Positions 22,477-33,293 of a stretch of 64,000 nt of DNA are shown here, piece by piece. The notes under the pieces are model-generated. The model was not told the DNA's origin. It worked only from the letters and a program-made list of their open reading frames with translations, and ran no database searches. Numbering within the stretch: the stretch's first letter is position 1; each line of letters begins with the position of its first letter. Location of the stretch: assembly GCA_035235625.1 (NCBI GenBank), contig CP141143.1, positions 25,775,092-25,839,091 of the forward strand, in the 5' to 3' direction. Position numbers and translations under genes: made by a program. The stretch comes from Saururus chinensis (taxonomy: Eukaryota; Streptophyta; Magnoliopsida; Piperales; Saururaceae).

Positions 22477-24700
22477 ATATATCTATCATCATCATTAAAA
22501 TGAAAAGTAGAAATTAAATTGTGTTTTTGACAAAAGGATGTGGTGAAAAGGGTAATAACTCAAACATAAAAGTTGCATCTAGCAATCAAGAGTCCTCCAA
22601 CTAACTACAGCTCTTAGAAGGTGGGAAAGTAATGCCCTGCAATTATAGCTAACTACAGCTCCAATTTCGAGAGGATTTAGTTCAAAAATTCTTACTGTGG
22701 ATTATTCGAGAAGGATTTAGTTCAAAAATTCCTATTGTGGCTTTTAGAATTCTAGCCATAAGTAAAAAAATTTGTTGATGATCAAATCCCAAATATTTTT
22801 GCGTATTCTAAAACTAAAGAAGCAAAAGAGTGTTATGAATAGATGATCTTAATTTGTTTACTTTACCTCACAATGATTTCTAGTGGCATATAACTATATT
22901 TTAACTTGGTGTAAACTACCACATATAACTAATTCGCATGTATGAATTCCTAGAAAAAAACTTCAACACATAGATAAACACAATTAGCATAATCACGCTT
23001 GAAAGGGATTTGACACAATGCATCATTGGATAGGAAATTGGCTGTTCTTAAGCAACTAGGATTAGTGGTAGCTGCCCAACCTAGAAGTTCCATCTATCAC
23101 CAGCTCTTAAGAAGCTATGATATACCTTGGTTAACTCAATTATATTAAACCTTGGTTAACCCTCGCTATTTCCATACCCTCGCTATTTCCTTAGAACTCA
23201 GTTGTGCCTCCTTTGGTTGACATAGTAGAAAAAATTTAATATGCACATGTCAAACAATTTCTCCACTATCCAAAGTTCTTGAAATAAGACACCAAATCAT
23301 AAAACTAAGTTCCAATGCAAATATTGAAATATTGTTGACATCAAACATTCAAATGCTCATTTGGGCACAAATAGTATGTTAGTAAAACTTGAACCACTAG
23401 AAAGAGTTACAATGAATTCAGTAATTTTCCACTAGCATTAAATCATATAAATATCAATTAGTCTTTTCTATGACATTAAATTAGTGTTAATCATAAGACT
23501 AGTTCACACTATAGACAAGTTTAGTAGAGCATAGTTCTTCGTGGATATGGTCAGAAATATTCATATATCTGAATCTAATCCAAATAGGCATAAATACACA
23601 ATATTCGGTCTAAAGCATGAAAAGAAATGATATCAAGCAAGGTTCTGGCTAATGCATCTAGTTTGTGATTCTTTAGACACTTTTCAACAAAATTTGCATA
23701 TAAGATCATATCGTTATTTTTAATGTGCTAAATCTATATGTGTACTTCAAAAGACGATGTGATAGAATGAGAAAATCAAACTCTTTTGTGCATTTGATTA
23801 CCCAAGTGAGAATGCATCTAGATTGGAAGCTACAAAACTGAAAAATATACTAAATTTCTATTATTCAAGATAATACACTTATCATGTGTCCAATTTAATC
23901 CAGAATGTCTAGAAAAAATAGGGAAAGTAGGGAATCCAAGGCATTAAAATTGCTTCAGCTGCAATCTAAAGCGACTCAAGCATCATAGTTTATGGGGGGT
24001 GTAATTTCTCTAAGTCAAAACATAAAGTACATAATAAAAGATTTTAAAGCATTTGAAAATTGAAGTTGAACTTTTTGAGCATACATAGAAGTAAGCATAT
24101 CTAATTGTCACAAACATAAAAAAAGATCACTGAAACAAGTTTAGCCTTTCTGGCCATAATCACCTTTTGTTTTTCCTTTCTTTTCTTTATTTTTTTTATA
24201 CAAATCGACCTCTCCCCTACAGTACAAATTGCTCCACTCTCATAATAATGAAGTTAACATATATGTATTAATCAAGCACATAGAAAAGGAATTGTTAAAT
24301 GAATGAACTATGGGAGACATAAATACATCGGAAAAAGCAAAAAAAATCCCCATGCACCACAAAAAAAGGTAATCCCCATTCAATGGAATCCATGTGAAAT
24401 GGCAAAAAATTTAGAAATCCATTAGAAAGTTAATGAGATTTCCCCTTGAGCAACTAATTGAAGCCCTCAAAGCACACCAAATCCTCTACCCATAAGTTTA
24501 CCTCTGACTTTGCCCTATTCCTTAAATTGTTGCTTGATCATTGAAGGATGTTGGCGATTGATGCAATGGGAGAATTATTTCCAGCTAGAGGGATATAGAG
24601 ATCATCAATTTCTCCGACCCATGGCCTTAGCGCTTTTTAGTAGCGAATTTCTCTTAATCCTCCTGCCCACATCGAATTGAAGAGAGGATTTGGCAACAGA
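22477..24700. other. intergenic, no gene seen
   Basis: AT-rich. A short direct repeat (GGATTTAGTTCAAAAATTC) occurs at about 22674 and 22714. No coding recognised. Confidence 0.35.
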
Positions 24701-25640
24701 GATATCATACCCCACCACACCTCATTGACCGGAACCTAATATTGAGTGGTGAGACATGGCATGACAAAACGGGAGACTTACCCAAAAGGGTTCTTATCGA
24801 ATTACACAATACATAGCCCTTGTGCAAATACAAATAACTGAAGGGAAAAAGGATAAAAAATAGTCTCACTTAGTCATAATCACACCAATATCAACACATA
24901 AAGCAAATAATCATAAGCCCTAAGGCTGCATCAAGTTTAAAGCCAACACGGCAACAAGTCTAAGCCCTCCCAAGGCTATCCAAATTATGAAACAAAGTCA
25001 AGTCTAGCATCAGCATAACACGTGACATAAGTATAAAACAACCCAATCATCTAGCCCCTTCTCATAGCGCATACCCATCCTCAAGCTCAATATATAATCC
25101 ATCAGGAGCACCTGCATTACACAATATACATCCCCAAAATAAAACCACAAAATAAAGAGGGGTGAGCTTAGCTCAGTAAGCATTTTAAAATGAAACGTAA
25201 GCTCATAATAGTACCACATACATTCTTTCTATATAACTAAATTTAAACATGCACCACATATCCATTATCTATACTTATGCATCATGAATTAAATCATATT
25301 TTATATTCACATTCACATTCACACCACCTATGCATCATATGCTCATTTATATTTCATAACACACATGCACAACTTGTGCAATTATTTAAGTTATATGATT
25401 TATTCACATCTTACATGTATCAAATATCAATATTCGCATTCATCCTATATAGTCAAGTGTATAAAGCACATTTCACCCAGCATGTTCAAGTTTAATCCCT
25501 TCCCATTATTATCAAAGGGGGCCGCTTTTTGGCTAGCACCCGCGTTAAGTGGCGGATAACATCCGAGCCCCAATTCTAATCCTCTAGTGAAACACGAGAG
25601 GAGGCCTCCAGTTAAGTTATAGGAGCCAATCATTCCTACC
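24701..25640. other. repeat-like region upstream of DUF761 copy 2
   Basis: Contains GGGGTGAGCTTAGCTCAGTA, CATTCACATTCACA runs and a GC-richer segment at 25515-25610. The style resembles plant LTR sequence but no ends or coding could be fixed. Open frames at 25010-25642 are not supported. Confidence 0.3.
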
Positions 25641-25651
25641 ATTCTAATTTA

Positions 25652-25726
25652 TTACGTGGTCTCATATAATATGACATGACGTTTGAGACAATGACGTTTG
25701 CGTCTATTTTTTATAAGACCACGTAA
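25652..25726. promoter_or_regulatory. inverted repeat with ACGTGG cores upstream of DUF761 copy 2
   Basis: TTACGTGGTCT (25652-25662) and AGACCACGTAA (25716-25726) are perfect 11-bp inverted repeats separated by 53 bp. A third ACGTGG follows at 25729-25735. ACGTGG is the core of ABRE/G-box-like bZIP sites. It lies about 210-290 bp upstream of the copy 2 TATA box, and just outside the region shared with copy 1. Confidence 0.45.
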
Positions 25727-25937
25727 CATACGTGGTAGGTAGTTATAACTTCACGAGAGAAGTCTCTGTGAAGCTTCACCAGCGAATTACAATTTCCCCT
25801 TATAGTCTGTCTGTCACGTAAGTTTAAGTTCGGCCGAGGTTTTAAGCCTCAGGTTTCCGCTTTTCAATTCCGCACGCATCCGCCTAACACAACCCATCTC
25901 GATACCCCTCGCCTAACTCCTGATATGCACCTGCTCA

Positions 25938-25945
25938 TATAAAAA
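25938..25945 (+). promoter_or_regulatory. TATA box of DUF761 gene copy 2
   Basis: TATAAAAA 190 bp before the start codon. Position and flanks are conserved with copy 1. Confidence 0.65.
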
Positions 25946-26127
25946 GGACAAAGCTCATCATCTCACTTGCACTTGAAGCATCGGTTGGATCAATTCACGT
26001 TCTCTCCCCCCTCTTCAAACCCACCGCGCTGAAGAAGTGCTCATAAGGCATAAGCCAGCTCTCAGCTCTGTGTTGGTGGTGTTCGAGACCAGTCTTTGAG
26101 GAAGCTCAGTGGGTGAAGGAGACAGCC

Positions 26128-26382
26128 ATGGCCACCAGTCGTTTCTCTAGGATGGAGAGGGAGGATCTGGCGGCGGCAGTGTCGGAGAGGACGTCGAGCA
26201 GCCTTACTCATGCTCGACAGTGGAGGCCGGCGGTGGTGGAGGAGCGCAAGGTGATCAAGCGCGAGCTGAGCGATGTAAACAAGAGCGCCGAGGCCTTCAT
26301 TCAGAGGTTCAGGCAGCAGCTGGCGATCCAGCGGGTGGAGTCCCTTGAGAACTTTGAGAATATGCTGGCAAGGGGCACTTAG
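26128..26382 (+). CDS. small DUF761-domain protein, copy 2
   Basis: 84-aa paralogue of the protein at 9256-9510, starting at the ATG at 26128 in a GCCATGGCC context. The C-terminal KSAEAFIQRFRQQL and ENFENMLARGT are kept; the N-terminal half carries most of the 14 differences. No stop or indel is present, and length, TATA spacing and leader are conserved, so both copies are probably expressed. Function unknown beyond the DUF761 assignment. The 3' flank has an extra insert (about 26384-26470) relative to copy 1. Confidence 0.7.
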   Translation: MATSRFSRMEREDLAAAVSERTSSSLTHARQWRPAVVEERKVIKRELSDVNKSAEAFIQRFRQQLAIQRVESLENFENMLARGT

Positions 26383-26634
26383 TTTGTGGATTATAATTAT
26401 GGTTGCTTTGTGTCACTGTGTAGTTGCTTGAGTTTTGTGTGTGTATGTGTTTCTGTTTTTATGCATATAATAATTCCGTTGTTTGATGATTTGCGTATCT
26501 CGTAATTTAAGCACATAAAAGTCTTGTATATTGTTGCTTCTATAGCCCGGTCATATGGCTGTTTGATTAGTGAATGAATGAATCAGAAATCTATTGCTTA
26601 ATTTAGTTTTCCACACAGATATTTACTCTCACTA

Positions 26635-26815
26635 TTCCAAATTAATAGCTCCATTAAGTAAAAAACTTTGTTCCATATTAATGGCTTCATTTTGTTCCAA
26701 TCTAATGATTGTGTGAGTATCATAAGTTTAATTTTCTTTCTCAAACATATGGGTTTCATCATTCAATAAAAATTATTTTTTTAAAAAATTTAATTATTAA
26801 TATAGGATGAAGGGA
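26635..26815. mobile_element. Stowaway-like MITE remnant (copy 2 flank)
   Basis: Contains CTATTCCAAATTAATAGCTC and, at the far end, TTAATATAGGATGAAGGGAT, the two complementary-looking ends of the CTCCCTCCGTCC family. Confidence 0.5.
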
Positions 26816-27718
26816 TTATTTTAATCTTCTCCTTCCCTAATTTTAGTATTCTTTTATTTCATTTCTTCATTCACACTTTTCTTTATCATTGTATATACGA
26901 AGGGACAGCATTATTCTTCTTTCTATCCATCGTCATCCTCCTATCCTGTTTTGACTTCTTTTTCCTTACAGTTCTAGATCAGTTCTCTTTTTGTCTTTTC
27001 CCATCCACTCCAAAGAAGTGTTTTGTAAATAATCAAATTCTATGTACATTATATACCGTGTGTCGGTGATTTTATCATGAATCTTGCATCCTGATCAATT
27101 TCATCTTTATGCGGTACGTACCGAAACTTCATTAAGCGCCACACAAGTAACGACTAACGAGACGGACGTTTATATCTGTTACTCATGAATGTCACGTACA
27201 GATGCATGATATAACACAGACTTGTATATAAACCTAATTGGGTCTTTGATGGCTTGAGTGTAAGCGGCAGTGTGGTTTCACATCCAAAATGAGAACAAAA
27301 TTTGCCACCAGTAGAACAAAGTAAAACGCACTTCCATCAATGAGGACAAAATGAGAAAATGGAATATATGAACTTATAGCTCCTGTTCACATGGTCAAAG
27401 AGCGCTATTGAAGTTTGGAAAGAAGACTCTAGGAAGATAGAAACGAATGGCCAATGTTAAACTATATATTTAGTTGAATTCAATTATCGGTGATACATGT
27501 ACAACTCATAAATTAACTAAATTAATTGCATAATATTTATAATCATTGGGTGTAAACAATTGATCCAGAGTAAAAGCTTGATTCAATCACGTGGTATAGA
27601 TTTATTGGATGGGCAATTTCTCCCTAATATTCTGTATTGAGGCAGATTCTAATCCGATATACCACAGTTCATATCTAGAACAAAATTATTGCAGTTTAAT
27701 TTGTAAAAGACAATTAAG

Positions 27719-27906
27719 GTTGTGTTTGGCAATGCTTGTGAAAGCGCTTTCTACTTCTTACAGCTCAAAATGAGCTGTTTGTTCTACAATAATGTGTTTG
27801 GATGCCTACGCGCTTCACTTCTCAAATAATTTTTTTTGCACCTTATACACTCAAGGGAAAGAAAACCTTACATAAGTTATGTTTAGCTTGTGTTTGCAAA
27901 CACTCT
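27719..27906. mobile_element. small MITE with GTGTTTGGCAA-type ends, copy 2
   Basis: Counterpart of 10706-10889 in the duplicated block, with a few substitutions and small indels. Confidence 0.45.
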
Positions 27907-29559
27907 TAAAGCTCCTAAGCATTTTTTAGTTGAAAGATTTCAAAGCACTTGTAGATTAAGAAGCCAATGAGCAAAACAAAGCCTTAAGCAAAATGCCAGG
28001 AGTACAATCACAGAAAGGGAATGCAAAATGCTTTTATCTTCTTCAATCAAGATGCAGCTCAATGTTGCTTCACAAGCAAGATTGCAATTAGCATTGGCTT
28101 TGTAATTGCTATCAAGGAAGTGAAAATGTCTGGTTGAACTTTTATAGAAGGGAAAGATTGAAGAGTCTAAGCAACTTATCCGGCGTACGTGACAATATTA
28201 TCATATATCTTAAATCAAGAGATGCCCATGTATACGTGCCTGGCCAGCGAACAAAGGCCCATTGGGTTACGTGTGTGAGAACCATAATATGGACCAGAAA
28301 AATTTTCAATTACTATAGAGATGACGTCCACTAATGCAACACATGGATCAATATAAACCCATGAGAAAATATATACATAACCACTCCAACACCATACCAG
28401 TGAGTGTGATTATGCAATGAGGTAAGTAAAATTACAGTAATTACATAGTCTTGGCGATAATTGTTGCACCTACAATTCCAAAAATATTCCCTAATAATTT
28501 AAGATCAAATCTAATTCAGATTTGGGCCCCAATGTTCTTTATGTTACATGGATACCAATCTAATAATCACTTAAGCAACTACAATAAACAATAAGTATAC
28601 TGATCTGAGAACTTAGTGGTATACCAATAACACACAACATTGCATTGTGAACCGTGAGTTTCAATATAAAAGTCATAACTCACTACAATAAAAAGGGCTA
28701 TTTGCGACATACTAATATAGCTAAAAATTAGTATCTACGACACTAAAAAGAGAGTCGCAACAGAAAAAACCCTTTTAGCTACACTTTTAATATTATTAGC
28801 AAAAATGCCACAAATAACATATTCCCACCCTTGCCTTATCACTATTTGTGATATTTTTTTGTAAATGTTGCTATTAATGTAATTATTTGCGAGGTTTTAT
28901 AATAAACATTGCTAATATTGAATGTATTAATGACATTTTACATGACAACTTCAACAATAAGGACAATTAGTGTTGCAATAAAAGCATCGCTAAAAATTAT
29001 TTTTACGATGTTCAAGAAAGCGTCGCCAATAAAATAATTTTTTTTAAAAAAATAGTACCATTTTGCCACTTTTTTTAAAGCACTAAAATAGTACAATTAT
29101 TTGCAACGCTTTCAAAATAGTACTATGATTTGCGACACTTTCAAAAAAGTATTGCAAATAAAATAATTTTTTTAAAAAAATAGTAGTATTTGAGACTCTT
29201 TTTTAAGTATATTTTCGATGCTTTCAAAAATACGTCGCAAAATAAAATAAATTTTTTTAAAAATGTACTATTTGCTACAACACATTCAAAAAAACGTCAT
29301 AAACAAAATATGTTATTTTAAAAAAAATTGTACTATTTGCATCTCTTATTTAAAAACATTGTAAATATTACCAATAATGGCGATGCTTGATAAAAAGCAA
29401 TGCAAATATATTATATTATTTTTAATATTTAATATTTTAATATATAATAAATGAATAAAAAAATTTTAATTAAAATTTTCTACTTTCTCCCCTATCCTTA
29501 TCAGAGCCGGGGCTCATGAATTAACAGAGGCAAAGAGAACAAATTTGGTATAGAACAAA

Positions 29560-30070
29560 CTAGGTGATGGAACAAATTAAATAATAAAACAAATGAGATG
29601 ATTGAAATAAAAGCAACAAATTTGAGAAGAGAAACATACCACTAGCGAAATGGAAAGTGGTGGTCTTCCGTTGGTCCCACGAAGAGAACCAGAGCAGCCG
29701 AAGTAGAGGTCTATTGTTGGTCCTACTAAGAGAACCAAAGGTCCAGAGCTGCCGAAATGGAGAGGAATCAATTGGCAAAATAGAAAGTGGAGGGCTTCCA
29801 TTGGTCCCACGAAGAGAACCAGAGGTCTAGTGCAGCCAAATTGAGATCAGAGAGCATGTGAAATGGAAAGTGGAGGTCTTCCCTTCCATCAGTCCCATAA
29901 TGAGAGCTAGAGGTCCAAAGCGGCAGAAATGGAGAGCAATCAGCGAAGTGGAAAGTGGTGGAAGAAGCAGGAGAATGCAAATTGCAGAGTGGCGGGGAAA
30001 TTTTAGGGCTGCAGAGTGACAGAGGAAGCATGAGGCGACGGGCTGCAAACCTAAATGGACAACCGCACAA
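29560..30070 (-). repeat. diverged tandem repeat inside the CACTA-like element
   Basis: Phrases such as AAATGGAAAGTGG(T/A)GGTCTTCC and GGTCCCACGAAGAGAACCAG recur about every 110-130 bp from 29645 to 29960. This generates overlapping open frames on the minus strand that have no domain and are not called as genes. Confidence 0.6.
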
Positions 30071-30546
30071 TTAAAATGGCGAATGCGGAATTGTGATGGC
30101 TTAAAAAATTAACGTGATGGAACAGGCCAGGTCGGGTTTTTAAGAATTTTGGCCCAGGCCTGAGCCCGACCCAAAATTTTATAAATCGTAAACTTTTAAG
30201 CCCAACCCGGTTTAATCGCTAAATTCTAACTGGGTCGGGCCAGGTTTCGGGCCTGCCAATGTTTCTTGTAGCCCTACATTCCATGCATCTGGGACCCCTG
30301 GAAGACACCAATGGCTACAGTCTTGGGCCTTCATTAGTCTCTTTCGCTTCAAAAGGTCCGAAAGCTGGATGGACGGCCATCCTTCCTGTAGGTCATCATC
30401 CTGTTAATGTTGAGGTAAGAGACATGGGTCCTCATTCCCCCTATCACAGACTCCAGGATTCTCATCATCAGTGGATACAGAGCCAAGTGTGAATCCTCTA
30501 CAATGGGCTCAACCTCACATCACAGTTCCCACCAGAGTTCCACTGC
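30071..30546. other. CACTA-like interior, no gene seen
   Basis: Includes a segment (30120-30255) with repeated GGCCCAGGCC / GGGTCGGGCCAGG phrases. It runs to the left target site of the chromovirus. Confidence 0.35.
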
Positions 30547-30551
30547 CCACC
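30547..30551 (+). repeat. target-site duplication CCACC, left
   Basis: CCACC directly before the TG of the left LTR; the identical CCACC follows the CA of the right LTR at 37419-37423. Confidence 0.9.
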
Positions 30552-30932
30552 TGATGTGCCCGATGCAGGCATAATCGATATCTAAGAGAATTACACAATG
30601 AAAGGGGAGAAGTAAAGAAGAAAGGGGAGAAACTAGAATTCAATACTTGCATAACTCTGAAAAGAAAGGAGATCGCCCCATATAGGGGACGACCAATCCC
30701 CTAGGGAGTCGCGCCAACCCAACCCAGGCCCGGCCCACTTCCCTAGGGACGCATGCCAGTCAGTGGTTTGGCTAACCCAAGCCACTGATTGAACCAACCC
30801 AAAATACATTTAAATATCCATAATACTAACTATTACAATAGCAAATTGTCCAAAGCAACTATGGAAATAATAAAGTAAAGGCTAAGCGCTAATCCTTCGC
30901 TAACTGGTCGAGTCTGGTCATTGTGCACAACA
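30552..30932 (-). repeat. 3' LTR of the chromovirus
   Basis: 381 bp, plus-strand start TGATGTGCCCGATGCAGG, end GTGCACAACA. A short purine-rich stretch (GGTGGAG on the minus strand, about 30933-30939) is the probable polypurine tract. Confidence 0.92.
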
Positions 30933-31851
30933 CTCCACCATGCTTCTGCTATTCGCCTTGTCCTCAAGGCGACCATTTTGGAAAACGGGCCAGAAAATCA
31001 TCTTCAGGCATCCACGTGGCATCCTCAAGAGACTGACCCTGCCAAGAAAGCAAGACCTTAGTGATAATACGGCCAGAGCATCTAGCCCGACGCTTCTGCA
31101 AGACAGCAGCAGGGACAGGATCATCAGGCACAAGCAGCCCCATCAAGGGAGGAGGAGGAGTGTCCCTCGCCAAAGCAGCATCACCCACAAAGCGTCGCAG
31201 ACGAGAGACATAAAACACCAGATGAACTAAAGAATCAGGAGGAAGAATCAGGCGGTAGGCCACCGGTCCAACACGCTCCTCAATCACATACGGACCATGG
31301 AAGCGGGGTGCAAGCTTGGAGTGCGCTGGCTGGAATAGAGAGGTCTGGCGTTGAGGAAGAACTGAGACATAGACCAAATCACCAACAGCAAATTCCCGAT
31401 CCGTATGACAACGATCATAAACCTACTCCATCCGGTTTTGAGCAGCCAACAAATTCTCTTTAAGCTGGCGTAAGACCTCATCACGCGTCTGCAACATATA
31501 ATCCACCTCGGCAACGGAGGAGCGACTTGGCACATAAGATAAAACAGTCAGCGGCGGCCGCCCATAGAGCACCTCGAATGGGGTGAAACCAGCTCGCATA
31601 TGATAGGCCGTATTATAAGACCACTCAGCCCAGGGAAGGAGTTGAAGCCACCGGCGGGGCTGCATCATGGTGAAGCAGCAGAGCAACTGCTCCAAGCAAC
31701 GGTTAACCACCTCCGTCTGGCCATCCATCTGAGGATGATAAGCGGTGCTCATATGTAAAGAAGATCCCTGCAACATGAAAAACTCCTTCCAGAACTATGA
31801 GAGAAATACCCGGTCCTGGTCAGAGACAATCGTACGCGGCATACCATGCAG

Positions 31852-33293
31852 GCACGTGATCGTTTATAATTAAACCCTTTGCAAGTGTACAAGGTAATTG
31901 TACTAGGATAAGTATTTAAGGGTTGTCGAACCTCAGGGACGGATGAATTATTACTAAATTTAAAGAGGAATTTGCTGATTGAAAACTAAAATAAACTTAA
32001 ACTTTAATTAAGTAAAGGAAGGAAATCAACTAGTTTAAAAACAAGAAATTAATATAATGGAAATTACTTAGGAAATCGAATCCACTATAGAACCATAACA
32101 ATTCCTTAACTTTTAATATAAATCTAGCGTGAATATGAACAAGTATTCTCAACTACAAGCTAGAATTACTTTAGAAAGAATCATTAATTAAATTCCATGG
32201 CATGAACTATCTTCGACAATAGCACGAATCATCTACACTAAACTAGCTATAGGCATGACCCGTCTAATTTTAGTATAACTCATCCAAGTCATTAATTATC
32301 TAAACATTAAAACTATTGTATGAACATCTCATCTAAATCACAGAAATTAGAATCGATGAAAATATCAAAACCACATCAATCTATCATCTACAAGACAATA
32401 AATCAACATAGACTTGAATAAACATGAAAAGCTCTTCCATTAAAAAAGAAATTCATATCATACAATTGTCATCATTCATAACTGAGATCTAAATTAAAAA
32501 GAAAAGAAACTGAAACTTATCTATAGCTTCATCAACCCCTAAGTAAAAGAAAAGTCTAGCCTTCCATTGTAGAAGAAAGCATTTGAATCTCCATTAAAAG
32601 CTTTGAGTTCTCTTCCATCTTCTTCTTCCTTTTTCTCTTCATAAAATCTACTAGAATCCCCCAATTTTGAGCTAAATATATCTTTTTATAGGCATAAGAT
32701 CCGTAGGAAGAAATCCAATATGAAAAGGATTGAAATTTGGCTAAAACTAGGAAACTGCACGTTATGCCATTCGAACTCCCTGCATGCCCGTTTGAACGCT
32801 TGAACTGAGTTTTGCTTCAAAATTACGTTATCCTGATCGAACGGTAAGTGACCCCGTTCAAACGGCTACAGTGTTTTTGCAATCTGGACAGTTTTTTTGG
32901 ATAGTCCATATTCTGTTCATCAAGCTTTTCTTCATGTCCATATTAATTTCCAACTTGTTTATAACTCCGAAAAGTTGTCCAAATCACTTTAAAGCATGCT
33001 AAGACTATTTTGAATTATTACAAACATCGTCCAAGTATTTCGATAAGCGCACTTTATCAACAAAACATAAAATATCATATTTTAGACATGTAGAATATAA
33101 TTAAAATTCTAACTTGATTTAAATACATATCTAAACTAATAATAACTACAAAATTATTAATAATTAAACTAAAATACTAATATCTATCTTAATCTAAATA
33201 AACTATAACTAACTCTAAATTAACCTAATCTATATTAGCAAATAAGGTAAAAAGGCATATAAAATAGATATATATTTCATACTTATCAGCGCG
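31852..33293. repeat. imperfect 5-bp target duplication around the integrase insert
   Basis: GCACG at 31852-31856 and GCGCG at 33289-33293 flank the insert; they differ by one transition. Confidence 0.55.
31857..33288. mobile_element. solo-LTR-like insert inside the integrase
   Basis: 1432 bp, AT-rich, no coding. Plus strand starts TGATCGTTTATAATT and ends ATACTTATCA, so both ends are TGAT...ATCA (TG...CA). It separates VREVAR from LHGMPRTIVSDQDR of the integrase, and deleting it with one target copy restores continuity. Ends, size and 5-bp target site fit a solo LTR; a small non-autonomous LTR element is the alternative. It is the youngest layer in this nest. Confidence 0.65.

Larger units (their letters stand above)
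25790..28680 (+). repeat. segmental duplication, copy 2 (left part)
   Basis: Direct-orientation match to 8850-11655, about 17 kb away. The match stops at 28680, exactly where a CACTA-type terminus begins, and resumes at about 39385. About 130 bp of copy 1 (roughly 11660-11790) have no counterpart and were probably lost at the insertion. Confidence 0.9.

Noticed and set aside
18876..22481. Target-site duplication for the LTR-like repeat at 18881-22476
   Set aside because: ACTAT and ATATA do not match, so no duplication is claimed.
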